Counted from the stretch's first letter, positions 1-9,236 are shown. The stretch: DNA of 64,000 nucleotides from Sessilibacter corallicola (GCF_021290925.1 NZ_JAJSLX010000002.1:124001-188000), one strand, 5' to 3'. The notes: a model not told the origin generated them from the sequence alone. Translations and numbers: made by a program.

Positions 1-140
1 TTTTGGTACAAAAGCCCGATCAAAACGGGAGCTTGTATCGCGTGCGAATAGGCCCAATACTAGACAGTCTCCAGCTAAGCAGTATTCGAGCGTTACTCGC
101 CAAAGGTAATTTGAACAGCCACCATTTGGTTTATGATTAA
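1..140 (+). CDS. rlpA: RlpA-like septal lytic transglycosylase, C-terminal SPOR domain (5' truncated)
   Basis: Only the last 45 codons are in the window; the open frame runs in from the left edge and ends at taa 138-140. The end reads LYRVRIGPI followed by a helical stretch, which matches the last strand and helix of a SPOR domain, the denuded-peptidoglycan binding module at the C-terminus of RlpA. The assignment leans on context: rlpA directly precedes dacA-ybeD-lipB-lipA in Pseudomonas-type genomes, and that order follows here. RlpA is an outer-membrane lipoprotein that cleaves stem-peptide-free glycan strands at the septum. The catalytic double-psi barrel lies outside the window, so another SPOR protein remains possible. 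Confidence 0.7.
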   Translation, partial: LVQKPDQNGSLYRVRIGPILDSLQLSSIRALLAKGNLNSHHLVYD

Positions 141-241
141 TGGTGGTTTTCAACCAGAACAGGCTTAGCCAACACACAACCCAGAGATAACGATTTCTCG
201 ACAATTCCCGATTGATTACACAGACAATACCTTAATTTCCT

Positions 242-1426
242 ATGCTTACATTTTTTAAACGCTTGTTCGTGCCAGCGACTTTTCTTTTGCTTCTTGCTCA
301 TGGCAATCAAGCCATTGCCCAGCAGATTATTATTCCTGCTCCGCCGCAGCTTGCCGCCAGCAGTTATCTGTTGATTGATGCAGCAACCGGGGAGGTGTTG
401 GTAGAAAACAACGCGAACGAGCCTTTGCCGCCTGCAAGTCTAACGAAAATTATGAGCAGTTATATTTTCTCTGGCGAAGTAGAGCGCGGTCATATCAATA
501 TGACCGATATGGTGCCTGTTAGTGTTCGCGCTTGGAAAATGGGTGGCTCGCGAATGTTCGTGCGCGAAGGTACTGAGGTTTCGGTAGAAGATTTGTTGCG
601 CGGTGTCATTATTCAATCTGGCAACGACGCCACTGTGGCGTTGGCGGAGTACATTGCCGGTAGTGAAGAAGCGTTTGTGGATATCATGAATCAACAAGCG
701 GCATTACTTGGAATGACCAATACTCAGTTTCAAAACTCCACCGGTTGGCCTGCTGAGGGACATTTCACTACCGCTTGGGATTTGTCGTTGCTAGCGCGTG
801 CGCTCATCAATGATCACCCAGAACACTACGAAATTTATTCAGAGAAAGAGTTTACTTACGGCGCGCCGGGTGAAGAACCGAAAACCCAGTCAAACCGTAA
901 CAAACTATTATTCCGTGACAAATCCGTTGATGGCATTAAAACCGGCCATACCAATGAAGCCGGTTACTGCTTGGTTGCATCTGCGGTTCGTGGAGACATG
1001 CGATTGATTTCGGTGGTTATGGGAACTCGCTCTGAAAATTCTCGCGCCGATGAATCCCAAAAACTGTTGGCCCACGGCTTCCGTTACTACGAAACTCACA
1101 AGCAGTATTCACTGAATGAAGTCTTGGCAAACACACGCGTATGGGGCGGGCAAGACAATCAGCTCAATCTTGTGGTCAACGAAGATGTATTGATGACGAT
1201 TCCTCGTGGTGCAGGCAAAAACGTAAAAGCCGAAATTACCATGGACGACACCATCAAAGCTCCGGTGGAGCAGTTTCAGCAACTTGGCGAAGTTACATTA
1301 ACGTTGGATGGCGAGGTTATCGCACGCAAACCTTTAGTGGCTGAAAAAGCCGTGTCTGAGGCTGGATTTTTCGCTCGGCTGTGGGACAGTTTAAAATTGT
1401 TCTTTGTAAACTTATTTTCCAGCTGA
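242..1426 (+). CDS. dacA: D-alanyl-D-alanine carboxypeptidase (PBP5/6 family)
   Basis: Periplasmic DD-carboxypeptidase that trims the terminal D-Ala from peptidoglycan pentapeptides. The 394-residue protein begins with a signal peptide cleaved probably after AIA (residue 26). All three serine-peptidase S11 motifs are present: SxxK at 66-69 (SLTK), SGN at 126-128 and KTG at 233-235. A C-terminal beta domain (about 285-370) and a hydrophobic, aromatic tail (residues 375-394, ending FFVNLFSS) fit the amphipathic membrane anchor of PBP5/6. The length is typical of the family. It sits between rlpA and ybeD, 22 bases before ybeD, in the usual cell-wall/lipoate cluster. The ribosome site before the ATG is weak. 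Which paralogue (PBP5 or PBP6) it corresponds to cannot be told. Confidence 0.95.
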   Translation: MLTFFKRLFVPATFLLLLAHGNQAIAQQIIIPAPPQLAASSYLLIDAATGEVLVENNANEPLPPASLTKIMSSYIFSGEVERGHINMTDMVPVSVRAWKMGGSRMFVREGTEVSVEDLLRGVIIQSGNDATVALAEYIAGSEEAFVDIMNQQAALLGMTNTQFQNSTGWPAEGHFTTAWDLSLLARALINDHPEHYEIYSEKEFTYGAPGEEPKTQSNRNKLLFRDKSVDGIKTGHTNEAGYCLVASAVRGDMRLISVVMGTRSENSRADESQKLLAHGFRYYETHKQYSLNEVLANTRVWGGQDNQLNLVVNEDVLMTIPRGAGKNVKAEITMDDTIKAPVEQFQQLGEVTLTLDGEVIARKPLVAEKAVSEAGFFARLWDSLKLFFVNLFSS

Positions 1427-1448
1427 TCGAGAGTGTTAGGTATTCATC

Positions 1449-1727
1449 ATGAGTGATCCAAAGCCCGAAGACGTAAAAATTCAGTTTCCTTGCCCGAATT
1501 ACCCAATCAAAGTGTTGGGTGATGCAGGTGATCAATTACACGCATTGGTCATTGAGGTGTTTAACAAGCACGCTCCCGATTTTGATCGCGAAGCTATCAA
1601 GATCCGCGACAGTGCCAAAGGCTCTTTTCAATCGCTTACGGTAACAATCGAAGCGACCGGTGAGCAGCAGTTGCAAGCCATTTTCGACGACTTAAAAGCA
1701 AGCAAGCTTGTGAAAATGGTGCTGTAG
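1449..1727 (+). CDS. ybeD: YbeD family protein (DUF493)
   Basis: Small cytoplasmic protein of 92 residues in the YbeD/DUF493 family, with a ferredoxin-like ACT-type fold and no settled function. The N-terminus contains the typical [13 protein letters not shown] block, and the C-terminal half ([21 protein letters not shown]) fits the family's alternating strand/helix pattern. It lies between dacA and lipB with a 5-base gap to lipB, the conserved arrangement in gammaproteobacteria. This suggests co-expression with lipoate attachment genes, although a mechanistic link is not established. The start has a TTAGG ribosome site nine bases upstream. Confidence 0.9.
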   Translation: MSDPKPEDVKIQFPCPNYPIKVLGDAGDQLHALVIEVFNKHAPDFDREAIKIRDSAKGSFQSLTVTIEATGEQQLQAIFDDLKASKLVKMVL

Positions 1728-1732
1728 CTGAA

Positions 1733-2443
1733 ATGTGTCCTGATGTATCTAGTGCAGAGCTGGCCGCCGGTGAGCAGCGCTGTGTGGTTGTTCGGAAGTT
1801 GGGTATTGTCGACTACCAAACGTGTTGGCAAGCGATGTTGGATTTCACCAATAACCGAACAGCCGATACCCACGATGAATTGTGGTTTGTTCAACATAAT
1901 CCCGTGTTCACTCAAGGCCAAGCCGGGAAAGCTGAGCACCTGTTAAATCCGGGAAACATCCCCGTTGTTCAGTCCGATCGCGGCGGTCAAATCACCTATC
2001 ACGGCCCTGGGCAGTTGATTGTCTATCCTCTGATTGATTTGCGCAGAGCCAAGCTCGGGGTGCGAGAACTGGTCACCCGTATCGAAAATAGCGTCGTTGA
2101 TACACTCAAATCACTCGCTATTGAATCTTACCCAAAAGCTGATGCGCCAGGGGTTTACGTAACCCTCGACGGTGTTGAACACAAGATTTCATCCCTTGGT
2201 CTGAGAGTCAGAAAAGGGTGTAGCTTTCACGGTGTGGCAATCAATGTCGATATGGACCTGAATCCGTTTTTGTCGATAAACCCCTGTGGTTACTCAGGGT
2301 TACCGATGACCCAGGTAAAAAATTGCATCAGTAATCAGCAAAGCAGCGGGATTTTAGAAAAAGTGGAAATGGAATTTCTACAATCGATCAAAGACAATTT
2401 GGGTTACAATACTCAGCAAAAAGTAGTAGTCGGCTTGCCATAG
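1733..2443 (+). CDS. lipB: Octanoyl-[acyl carrier protein]:protein N-octanoyltransferase
   Basis: Transfers the octanoyl group from acyl carrier protein to the lipoyl domains of pyruvate and 2-oxoglutarate dehydrogenases and the glycine cleavage H protein, the first step of de novo lipoylation. The 236-residue product has the family signature [13 protein letters not shown], the lysine of the VEHKISSLG motif and the acyl-acceptor cysteine in [13 protein letters not shown], which together form the Cys/Lys dyad. It is slightly longer than the usual 210-220 residues because of the N- and C-terminal ends. It starts five bases after the ybeD stop and probably depends on coupling, because no good ribosome site precedes the ATG. 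lipA follows after 43 bases. Confidence 0.96.
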   Translation: MCPDVSSAELAAGEQRCVVVRKLGIVDYQTCWQAMLDFTNNRTADTHDELWFVQHNPVFTQGQAGKAEHLLNPGNIPVVQSDRGGQITYHGPGQLIVYPLIDLRRAKLGVRELVTRIENSVVDTLKSLAIESYPKADAPGVYVTLDGVEHKISSLGLRVRKGCSFHGVAINVDMDLNPFLSINPCGYSGLPMTQVKNCISNQQSSGILEKVEMEFLQSIKDNLGYNTQQKVVVGLP

Positions 2444-2486
2444 TTCCAGCGGACGAGACCTCAACCAGATTTAACCAGAGATTCCT

Positions 2487-3464
2487 ATGACTGATCCCGA
2501 CATCCAGCCTGTAAAACGCACGGTACGTCACAAGCAAGGCGAAAAGCTTCGCAATGCAGACAAAGTCGAGCGGATTCCGGTAAAAGTAATCGCATCCGAT
2601 GATTACCAGCGCAAGCCAGATTGGATTCGCGTTCGATTGCCTGCTTCGCCTGAGGTGGATCGTATTAAAAAGATTCTCCGCAAAAACGGGCTTTCCAGCG
2701 TCTGTGAAGAGGCGAGCTGTCCAAATTTGGGTGAGTGTTTCAGTGGCGGCACGGCAACCTTTATGATCATGGGTGATATCTGTACCCGTCGCTGTCCGTT
2801 TTGCGATGTTGGCCATGGTAAACCGAATCCGTTAGATCCAAACGAACCTCCACACCTTGCCCAAGCCATTGCTGAAATGCGTTTGCGCTACGTTGTGATT
2901 ACCTCTGTTGATCGCGATGATCTTCGCGACGGCGGTGCCCAACATTTTGCGGATTGTATTCGAGAATCCCGAGAACGATCCCCTAATCTTCAAGTGGAAA
3001 TTCTGACACCGGATTTCCGTGGCAGAATGGATATCGCGCTTGAGATATTAGCAAAAGATGCTCCTGACGTTTTCAACCACAACCTTGAAACTGTGCCACG
3101 TTTGTATCGCCAATCGCGTCCGGGTGCTAATTACGCTTGGTCGTTAAAGTTACTGAAAGAATACAAGGCACTTAGACCAGACGTTAAAACTAAATCCGGT
3201 TTGATGGTTGGACTTGGGGAAACCAAAGAAGAAATCTTCGAAGTGATGAAAGATATGCGTGAACATGACATCGACATGCTCACCATCGGCCAATATTTAC
3301 AGCCGTCAAAAGATCACTTGCCGGTAGACCGATACGTAACCCCTGAAGAGTTTGACGAGTACACGAAGTACGCTGAAGAACTTGGTTTTGTTCACGCAGC
3401 GTGTGGCCCACTGGTACGTTCTTCGTACCATGCTGATAAACAAGCGCATGGCGAGGCGATTTAA
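2487..3464 (+). CDS. lipA: Lipoyl synthase (radical SAM)
   Basis: Inserts two sulfurs into protein-bound octanoyl groups to make lipoyl groups, completing the LipB-LipA pathway. The 325-residue protein carries both iron-sulfur sites: the auxiliary cluster motif [12 protein letters not shown] (Cys-x4-Cys-x5-Cys), which is sacrificed as sulfur donor, and the radical-SAM motif CTRRCPFC (Cys-x3-Cys-x2-Cys). The C-terminal RSSYHAD contains the serine that ligates the auxiliary cluster. Length and motif spacing are standard. It is the last gene of the cluster and is followed about 40 bases later by a strong intrinsic terminator. Confidence 0.97.
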   Translation: MTDPDIQPVKRTVRHKQGEKLRNADKVERIPVKVIASDDYQRKPDWIRVRLPASPEVDRIKKILRKNGLSSVCEEASCPNLGECFSGGTATFMIMGDICTRRCPFCDVGHGKPNPLDPNEPPHLAQAIAEMRLRYVVITSVDRDDLRDGGAQHFADCIRESRERSPNLQVEILTPDFRGRMDIALEILAKDAPDVFNHNLETVPRLYRQSRPGANYAWSLKLLKEYKALRPDVKTKSGLMVGLGETKEEIFEVMKDMREHDIDMLTIGQYLQPSKDHLPVDRYVTPEEFDEYTKYAEELGFVHAACGPLVRSSYHADKQAHGEAI

Positions 3465-3503
3465 TTCTTAATCGTTCCGTTAAAGCCAGTCGGTAATCAA
3501 CAT

Positions 3504-3536
3504 AAAAAAGGAAGCAGCTATTGCTTCCTTTTTTTG
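3504..3536 (+). terminator. Intrinsic terminator after lipA
   Basis: A 9-bp stem (aaggaagca, 3508-3516, pairing with 3522-3530) with a 5-base loop is followed by a run of seven T residues. A-rich bases before the stem make it partly bidirectional. It closes the rlpA-to-lipA transcription unit. Confidence 0.85.
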
Positions 3537-3867
3537 TTTTTCGCATTTTGTTTTCGCAATCTCTCAAGTTATTCATTAAACCAAACGTCGCCGAGATAAG
3601 TACTAGAGGTACAATGAGAGGCTCAGTACGGGTTTATCCTTAGTTTATCAATGTGTATTAATTCAACGTTGAATTAGTCTGGTTTGTTACCGTTGCTTTG
3701 TGACATTGTTGATCAAAATTAACGGGCTTCGGTTTTTCTTTTGTGGAATTCTAAATACCGAGAAAAATTTTAAGTACGCTGATTTTACTCGCGCAATTTA
3801 GACTCTAATGTATGAAATGATCTAATAAGAGTGTCTGTATTAGCATCATCATATATAAGGTAATTGG
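3537..3867. other. Intergenic region between lipA terminator and DUF3080 gene
   Basis: No credible gene is seen in these 330 bases. The segment becomes strongly AT-rich towards 3868 and probably holds the promoter of the downstream lipoprotein. It contains the perfect palindrome listed at 3659-3676. Confidence 0.6.
3659..3676. promoter_or_regulatory. 18-bp perfect palindrome, possible operator
   Basis: The sequence taattcaac/gttgaatta is an uninterrupted 18-bp inverted repeat without a loop, which suits a dimeric regulator rather than a transcript hairpin. It lies about 190 bases upstream of the DUF3080 lipoprotein start. I do not recognise the cognate regulator; the regulatory role is inference. 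Confidence 0.35.
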
Positions 3868-4950
3868 ATGACTTATATTTTCAATCAAGCGGTTATAAAC
3901 GCAAAATTATTCATAATTATTGTTTGTTTATTTTTAATGGCTTGTGCGTCCGATTCGCCGACCGAAAACATGTTAGAAAAATACCGTTCGAGATTGTCTA
4001 ATTCTCTGGATTTATCTCTTGAGCCTATTCCGTTACCTGCGGTTATTGAATTTCCAATTCGCCGACAACTTGAATTCGAATTAACGTCGCAATCCATTGA
4101 TTTGTTGGAGTTTTTAGAGCTGACTCCGTGCCGATTGCAGAGACTTGTTGGCGAGCGCAACAGCAGTCTTGGAAGGTTTATGAGCCATACTCAGCAGTGG
4201 ATTTACGAAGCGGAATTTATTCGCCAGGCTCAAGAATGTATTGAGGTTTTATCCGAAAATTTCGATAACAATGATTTAAAAGTCACGTTAAAAAAAGTCT
4301 TGGCAGATAAATTGAATCAAAGAACATTTGTGATTTGGAATGCTGTGTGGGCCAGTCGAGAATTTCAAAATTCGTTGTCGTCAACTTCAAATACATTGGC
4401 TCCCAATACCGATAAACCCACCGAATTAATCGAATCCTTCCACCGATTAAATGTCACAGTAAGTGATTGGTACAACAACGGTAATCCACCTGGGCAACAA
4501 CTTGAATTGTTGTATCAAGTGATTGGAGCAGAGAAAACGGTGGGGGAGTTGCTCGCTTCGGTTCAAATGCTGCGTATTTATTTAGAAAATATTAATGCAG
4601 CTTACGAGCAGCGTTTGAGTGGTCGGCCGTTATGTTTTAACGGGCAAAAAAATCGTAAAGCCGATATATTACAAAATGTATTTCTGAAATTTTATATCGG
4701 CGAAGTGCAACCCTACATTGCGTTAATTCACCAATCTGCAGCACCGATTGTTAAATCAATGGCAGAAATTAATTCAGTTGTGAATTTAACGGTAGAGTTT
4801 TCGCCGCATTTAGCGTTCAATGAGTATTGGCAAATGGCTTGGTCCGAACAGCACCCAAGCCAGTGGCAGCAATTTAATCTCGCCGTTGAAAAACACACGT
4901 TACTTTGGCAAAGGCAGTTGGCTCAGTGTGGATTATTGCCAAGCGAATAA
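3868..4950 (+). CDS. DUF3080 family lipoprotein
   Basis: Predicted lipoprotein of 360 residues. A hydrophobic leader (14-25) ends in the lipobox LMAC with the modified cysteine at residue 26, followed by ASDS. The body matches my memory of DUF3080, known from Pseudomonas and marine gammaproteobacteria: a block with LELTPCRLQRLVGERNSSLG, a conserved helix with two cysteines (about 93 and 123), and a mostly helical remainder. The function of the family is unknown. It is monocistronic, behind an AT-rich promoter region and a palindrome, and has an AAGG ribosome site. No enzyme motif is visible. Confidence 0.75.
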   Translation: MTYIFNQAVINAKLFIIIVCLFLMACASDSPTENMLEKYRSRLSNSLDLSLEPIPLPAVIEFPIRRQLEFELTSQSIDLLEFLELTPCRLQRLVGERNSSLGRFMSHTQQWIYEAEFIRQAQECIEVLSENFDNNDLKVTLKKVLADKLNQRTFVIWNAVWASREFQNSLSSTSNTLAPNTDKPTELIESFHRLNVTVSDWYNNGNPPGQQLELLYQVIGAEKTVGELLASVQMLRIYLENINAAYEQRLSGRPLCFNGQKNRKADILQNVFLKFYIGEVQPYIALIHQSAAPIVKSMAEINSVVNLTVEFSPHLAFNEYWQMAWSEQHPSQWQQFNLAVEKHTLLWQRQLAQCGLLPSE

Positions 4951-5246
4951 CCGCTGTTGGGTTTCACGCAATTCATCGAAAATCGAAGCCTTATTTTATT
5001 ACGTTGTAGAACGAATCTTCATGGCATTTTGACGCACGGTCCTTCAAGTAAAGTTAAATTGATGAAGTAGACACTGACCGGAAACTCAGGTACAAAATGC
5101 GTTTACGGAAAAAATTTCAAAGGAAATTGCCCAACAGGGATATTCAGCACAGAAATCGCTGAGTCTGTGTGCTAAACAGGTTGCTGAAAAATCGCGAGTC
5201 AGTGACGCCGTTAGCAACAGGCAGTTGACGTCAGGAAAGGCAAGAT

Positions 5247-7331
5247 ATGAACCCTTATGCAAATATTTTGGCTGAGGAATCCAGCCCTTATTTGTTGCAA
5301 CACAAGGACAACCCCGTCCATTGGCAGACATGGAGCAACGCAACTCTCGAAGCTGCGCGCCTGTCTAATAAGCCAATTTTCTTGTCTGTTGGTTACAGCA
5401 CCAATCACTGGTGCCGTGTTATGGCCAATGAAACCTTCAGCAGTCCTGCCATTGCTCGCGAACTCAACGAAAACTTTGTCTGCATTAAGGTTGATCGAGA
5501 AGAACGTCCCGATATCGACGATATTTATCAGACCGGACACCAATTGCTGTGCGGCCAACCCGGCGGCTGGCCTTTAACCGTTTTCCTATGCCCACAAACC
5601 TTGTACCCGTTTGTAGTTGGCACCTATTACCCGCCTGCTTCTAATACTGTGCAATTAGGATTCGCTGATTTGTTACAGCGGGTGATGAACTTCTATCACG
5701 GTGATTCTGAGCAGTATCGCTCAATGATCCAACAGGTTCGATTGGGCTACGATCAGCTCGATAACCATCTTCAACACCCTGTCAGTTCCGATCTTTTCAA
5801 TTTAGAGCCGGCACAAATTGCCGTGCGTAATCTACTACAAGAGGCCGATCCTCAACACGGCGGATTTGGCGATGCTCCGAAATTTGCTCTGTCTTTTCAG
5901 TTGCAGCGCTTAATGCTGGCGGGGCGAGAAGAAACCCTGCTCGGCGATCGAGCACGTCACCATTTACACCTGACGCTCACAATGATGGCTCGTGGCGGCA
6001 TCAGAGACGTGCTTGCCGGTGGTTTCTTCCGATATTCCACGGATTCCAGTTGGAGCATTCCGCACTTCGAAAAGATGCTCTACGACAACGCTGGATTGCT
6101 TGCGATCTACGCGGAAGCTTCGAAAACCTTCAAGTCGCAACTGTTCGCCAAAACAGCCCAAGGAATTGCCAGCTGGATGGTGGCGGATATGGGCAACGGC
6201 TACGGTGCCTTTTTCAGTGCGCTCGATTCTGACAGCGAACGTGGCGAAGGTGGCTATTACTGTTGGCAGACCGAAGAGCTGCAGCAGCTTTTGAACAATA
6301 TCGAATACCGTGTCATGTCGATTTTGTGTCGTTGGGAAGGCATGCCGAACTTCCTTGGCTTGTGGCACTTGCAAGTGGTTGGCCGCGTTAATGATGTGGT
6401 AGAAGAGCTTGGTATTGAAGTGAAATCCGTTCACCAAATATACCGCAGAGCCCTGTCGAGAATGCTAACGGCACGACGCCGTCGGCCGAGCCCTGAGCGT
6501 GATCACAAAATACTGTGCTCAAGTAACGCGCTTGCGGTACGCGGTTTGGCCATTGCCGGTCGATTACTGCAAGACGAAACCATGGTGAATGCCGCCATTG
6601 ATTGCTTGGATTTCATCAGTCACAACCTGTGGATAGACGGCCGTCTGTACGCAACGTGGCAAGAAGGTGAAGCAAAAATCCTCGGCTTTCTGGATGATTA
6701 TGTGTATCTGATGGATGCCATATTAGAATCCTTGGAAACTCACTGGCGTGACCAAGATTACCGCTTGATTATTGAACTGGCCGATATTGTCCTTAACAAT
6801 TTCAGCGATCCCGACAGTGGCGCACTGTTTTTCAGCAGTGACGAACACGAGCAACTGATTTATCGCAGTAAGCCCATCTACGATCGCGTAACTCCAGCAG
6901 GCAATGGCATCGCGGCAAAAGTGTTTGCTCGACTTGGTAATTTGTCTTCCGAGCAGCGCTATCTAGACAAAGCAGAAATGATTTTATCCGCACTATGGCC
7001 GTCCATCGAATTGCAGCCGCAACTGCACGACAGTTTGTTGCAGGCGCTGGTCGAGCTGAAATTCCCGCTGGTTCAGGTGATGCTTACGGGTCCCGATGCA
7101 GGTATTTGGCGTGAACAATTGGTGTCGAAATTCATCAATCGAGTTCATTGTTACGCTGTAGTTGATGAGGTTGATCCAGAAGAAGAGTCAGACACCCTTG
7201 AGCCAACCCGTGCTCTTTTGTGTATCGGCTCAGATCAGCAAGATGAGATTGAAACCTACGACGTACTAGAGCATGCCATCAGCATCGCTTTAGCAGCTCA
7301 GCCTCTTACGACCGGAGAGCGTGTGCAATAG
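5247..7331 (+). CDS. DUF255 thioredoxin-domain protein (YyaL/spermatogenesis-associated-20-like) with altered active site
   Basis: A 694-residue protein with an N-terminal thioredoxin-like DUF255 domain (about 1-165) fused to an (alpha/alpha)6 barrel related to N-acylglucosamine 2-epimerases and cellobiose epimerases. Family blocks are clear: NPYANILAEESSPYLLQH, KVDREERPDIDDIY, GGWPLTVFL, GGFGDAPKF and IPHFEKMLYDNA. The substrate of the family is unknown. The usual active site is CHWCHVM; here it reads NHWCRVM (residues 53-59), so the first cysteine is replaced by asparagine and classic CxxC redox chemistry should be lost. The downstream barrel looks intact. The start is supported by AAGG before the ATG. 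The last 26 bases overlap the convergent GDPD gene. Confidence 0.85.
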   Translation: MNPYANILAEESSPYLLQHKDNPVHWQTWSNATLEAARLSNKPIFLSVGYSTNHWCRVMANETFSSPAIARELNENFVCIKVDREERPDIDDIYQTGHQLLCGQPGGWPLTVFLCPQTLYPFVVGTYYPPASNTVQLGFADLLQRVMNFYHGDSEQYRSMIQQVRLGYDQLDNHLQHPVSSDLFNLEPAQIAVRNLLQEADPQHGGFGDAPKFALSFQLQRLMLAGREETLLGDRARHHLHLTLTMMARGGIRDVLAGGFFRYSTDSSWSIPHFEKMLYDNAGLLAIYAEASKTFKSQLFAKTAQGIASWMVADMGNGYGAFFSALDSDSERGEGGYYCWQTEELQQLLNNIEYRVMSILCRWEGMPNFLGLWHLQVVGRVNDVVEELGIEVKSVHQIYRRALSRMLTARRRRPSPERDHKILCSSNALAVRGLAIAGRLLQDETMVNAAIDCLDFISHNLWIDGRLYATWQEGEAKILGFLDDYVYLMDAILESLETHWRDQDYRLIIELADIVLNNFSDPDSGALFFSSDEHEQLIYRSKPIYDRVTPAGNGIAAKVFARLGNLSSEQRYLDKAEMILSALWPSIELQPQLHDSLLQALVELKFPLVQVMLTGPDAGIWREQLVSKFINRVHCYAVVDEVDPEEESDTLEPTRALLCIGSDQQDEIETYDVLEHAISIALAAQPLTTGERVQ

Positions 7332-8064
7332 GGTCTGGTTCTTGGTGGAATTCCAGCAAGTTCATTAAGCGCTCTGGATAATCAGTAAACATTCCGTCAA
7401 CCCCCATAGCACACAAGTGGCGCATATCGTCTATGTGATTCACTGTAAAAACCCAGAATTTACTGCCGCGACGATGACAATCGTCAATCATTCCTTGGCG
7501 AACGAAATCCAAACTAGATCCCAAAAAGTACGCTTTTAACGGCTCGCAACACTGCGCCAAATCCAGCGGAACACCTTCTACCAGAACGCCACGGCGAATG
7601 TCGGGATTGATGTTCATGAGCGTGTGGATCTGATGGTGATCGAAGCTCGAAACCAGAAACTGATCGTAGGGCAGTTGATGCTCAACCGTCATCGCCTCAA
7701 TCACGTTGGCTACTGTGTGAGCGCAGTTTGGGCCTTTGATTTCGATGTTGAGTTCGGCTCGATCACCGATAACACCGATGACTTCTTCCAGCGTTGGTAC
7801 CTGTACCCCAATCTGAGAGGCTAACTCGATAAGCTCCGAAACCGAGAAATTCATGATGTTCTCATCGCCTGGCAATATTCGGCCCAGGCGGCGGTCGTGA
7901 ATGGCTAAAAGCTTTCCCTGAATCGACCACACGTCGATCTCAATGGTGGTTACTCCCAACTCTAAACTGTATTCAATTGCGGCAAGGGTATTTTCAATCA
8001 GATTTACCGCTTTGCTGCCACCACGATGGGCGATACACGTTATTGGTGAGTCACTTAGAGTCAT
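7306..8064 (-). CDS. Glycerophosphodiester phosphodiesterase
   Basis: Hydrolyses glycerophosphodiesters such as glycerophosphocholine to glycerol-3-phosphate and the alcohol. The 252-residue protein lacks a signal peptide, so it resembles the cytoplasmic UgpQ type rather than periplasmic GlpQ. Catalytic GDPD motifs are in order: HRGG near residue 13, ENT, the metal-binding EIDV, the IHD histidine, and NIEIKG. The late FTDYPERL motif is also present. Its 3' end overlaps the convergent DUF255 gene by 26 bases. No glycerol-3-phosphate transporter is adjacent. Confidence 0.9.
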   Translation of the reverse strand: MTLSDSPITCIAHRGGSKAVNLIENTLAAIEYSLELGVTTIEIDVWSIQGKLLAIHDRRLGRILPGDENIMNFSVSELIELASQIGVQVPTLEEVIGVIGDRAELNIEIKGPNCAHTVANVIEAMTVEHQLPYDQFLVSSFDHHQIHTLMNINPDIRRGVLVEGVPLDLAQCCEPLKAYFLGSSLDFVRQGMIDDCHRRGSKFWVFTVNHIDDMRHLCAMGVDGMFTDYPERLMNLLEFHQEPDPIAHALRS

Positions 8065-8382
8065 GTTCCAGTTTCCGAATGATAAAACGAACGTCTCCGT
8101 TCGAAATGTTTATCCTGTCGATACTATTAATTTTAGATGATAGCTGTGACAACCGTATGTAAGTGAACACTTTCAATCCAGTGCTCAGCTGCACCGCAGG
8201 TGTTGATAGTCACCAATTGTCAAATTGAGCCAGTTTGTCAGAAATTATCGCGTCTGTATCCTGGAAAAACTCACATGGCGCCGTGTTGCTACACGCTTTT
8301 GAGTCGAAGTGTTAGAATTTCGGCCTACAACAGATTGATTAGCCTTGAAGGGAATCCCCTTGGCTGAGAACGGAGAGATACC
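8065..8382. other. Divergent promoter region between GDPD gene and cysH
   Basis: About 318 bases separating divergent genes; it should hold both promoters. No gene or clear operator is seen. A short hairpin (aaggg aatc ccctt, about 8348-8361) lies just before the cysH ribosome site GGAGAG and could affect initiation. Confidence 0.5.
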
Positions 8383-9015
8383 ATGACAACAGAACTCGAT
8401 CTCGCGCAAATTAACGCGGAATTAAAAGACAAGCGCCCTGAAGACATCGTTAAATGGGCACTTTCACTGGGTAAAAAAACGATTATCACCACCAACTTTG
8501 GGCCGTTTGAAGCTGTTTTGCTAAACGTTGCAAATGAGCAAGCGCCTGAAATGCCCGTGATTTGTGTTGACCATGGTTACAATACAGAAGCGACTTATCG
8601 TTTTGCCGATGACCTGATCAAAAAGCTTAAGCTCAACATGTTTTATTACACGCCGAAAGTCACTGCTAAGCGTCGTGAAATCACCATGGGCGGTATCCCT
8701 AGTATTGAAGATCCTGATGCTCACGATATTTTCACTCAAGAAGTGAAGCTAGAGCCGTTCGGCCGAGCAATGGCAGAGCATCAACCTGAGGTTTGGCTAA
8801 CCGCGATTCGTAAAGAGCAAACGCCATTTCGTGACTCACTAGACGTTGTCACAGTGGATGGCAAAACAGGTGTCATTAAAGTGGCTCCGGTTTTTTATTG
8901 GAGCGAATTGGATATGGAAGAATATTTGTACGAGAAAGGTTTAGTGAACGAAGACGATTACTTCGATCCGACCAAAGTTTTAAAAGATCGTGAGTGTGGT
9001 TTACACGTAGGATAA
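8383..9015 (+). CDS. cysH: Phosphoadenosine phosphosulfate reductase family protein (CysH-like)
   Basis: Assimilatory reduction of (phospho)adenylyl sulfate to sulfite. The 210-residue protein has the adenine-nucleotide alpha-hydrolase fold with a variant phosphate-binding loop (TTNFGPFEAVLL), the VDHGYNT segment corresponding to the usual LDTG, the IRKEQTPFR motif and the C-terminal RECGLH with the catalytic cysteine. The paired CC...CxxC ligands of Fe-S APS reductases are absent, so a PAPS-type, thioredoxin-dependent enzyme is expected. It is a little shorter than E. coli CysH (244). It is a single gene here, not next to cysI/J. The start has a strong GGAGAG site. Confidence 0.85.
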   Translation: MTTELDLAQINAELKDKRPEDIVKWALSLGKKTIITTNFGPFEAVLLNVANEQAPEMPVICVDHGYNTEATYRFADDLIKKLKLNMFYYTPKVTAKRREITMGGIPSIEDPDAHDIFTQEVKLEPFGRAMAEHQPEVWLTAIRKEQTPFRDSLDVVTVDGKTGVIKVAPVFYWSELDMEEYLYEKGLVNEDDYFDPTKVLKDRECGLHVG

Positions 9016-9205
9016 TATTTTAAAACCTATATTTATTGTGCTTTTATTTATCGCTGTAAATTAATGTATTTCCGATAAATAAAAGCCTAAATCTATTTTT
9101 TAGCTTAACGTGTTGGATAACTACTTTAAATTCAACTGTTTAATAAAAAATAAATTACTCGCGTTGTTGTTTAAATATTTGTTATTTAGATACTCGTTCT
9201 TTTTA

Positions 9206-9236
9206 AATAAGAGTGTGAATAAATCACACTCTTATT
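9206..9236. terminator. Bidirectional hairpin between cysH and hpf
   Basis: A perfect 13-bp stem (aataagagtgtga, 9206-9218, with 9224-9236) and a 5-base loop lies between convergent genes. The flanks are AT-rich, but neither side has a long T run, so it may work as a weak terminator or a 3'-end stabiliser. It begins 10 bases beyond the hpf stop. Confidence 0.65.

Noticed and set aside
8340-8382. Segment resembling the TPP riboswitch core (ggctgagaacggagagatacc)
   Set aside because: Only the CTGAGA-like words fit; the other conserved arms are missing, the following gene is cysH, and the words coincide with its ribosome site.
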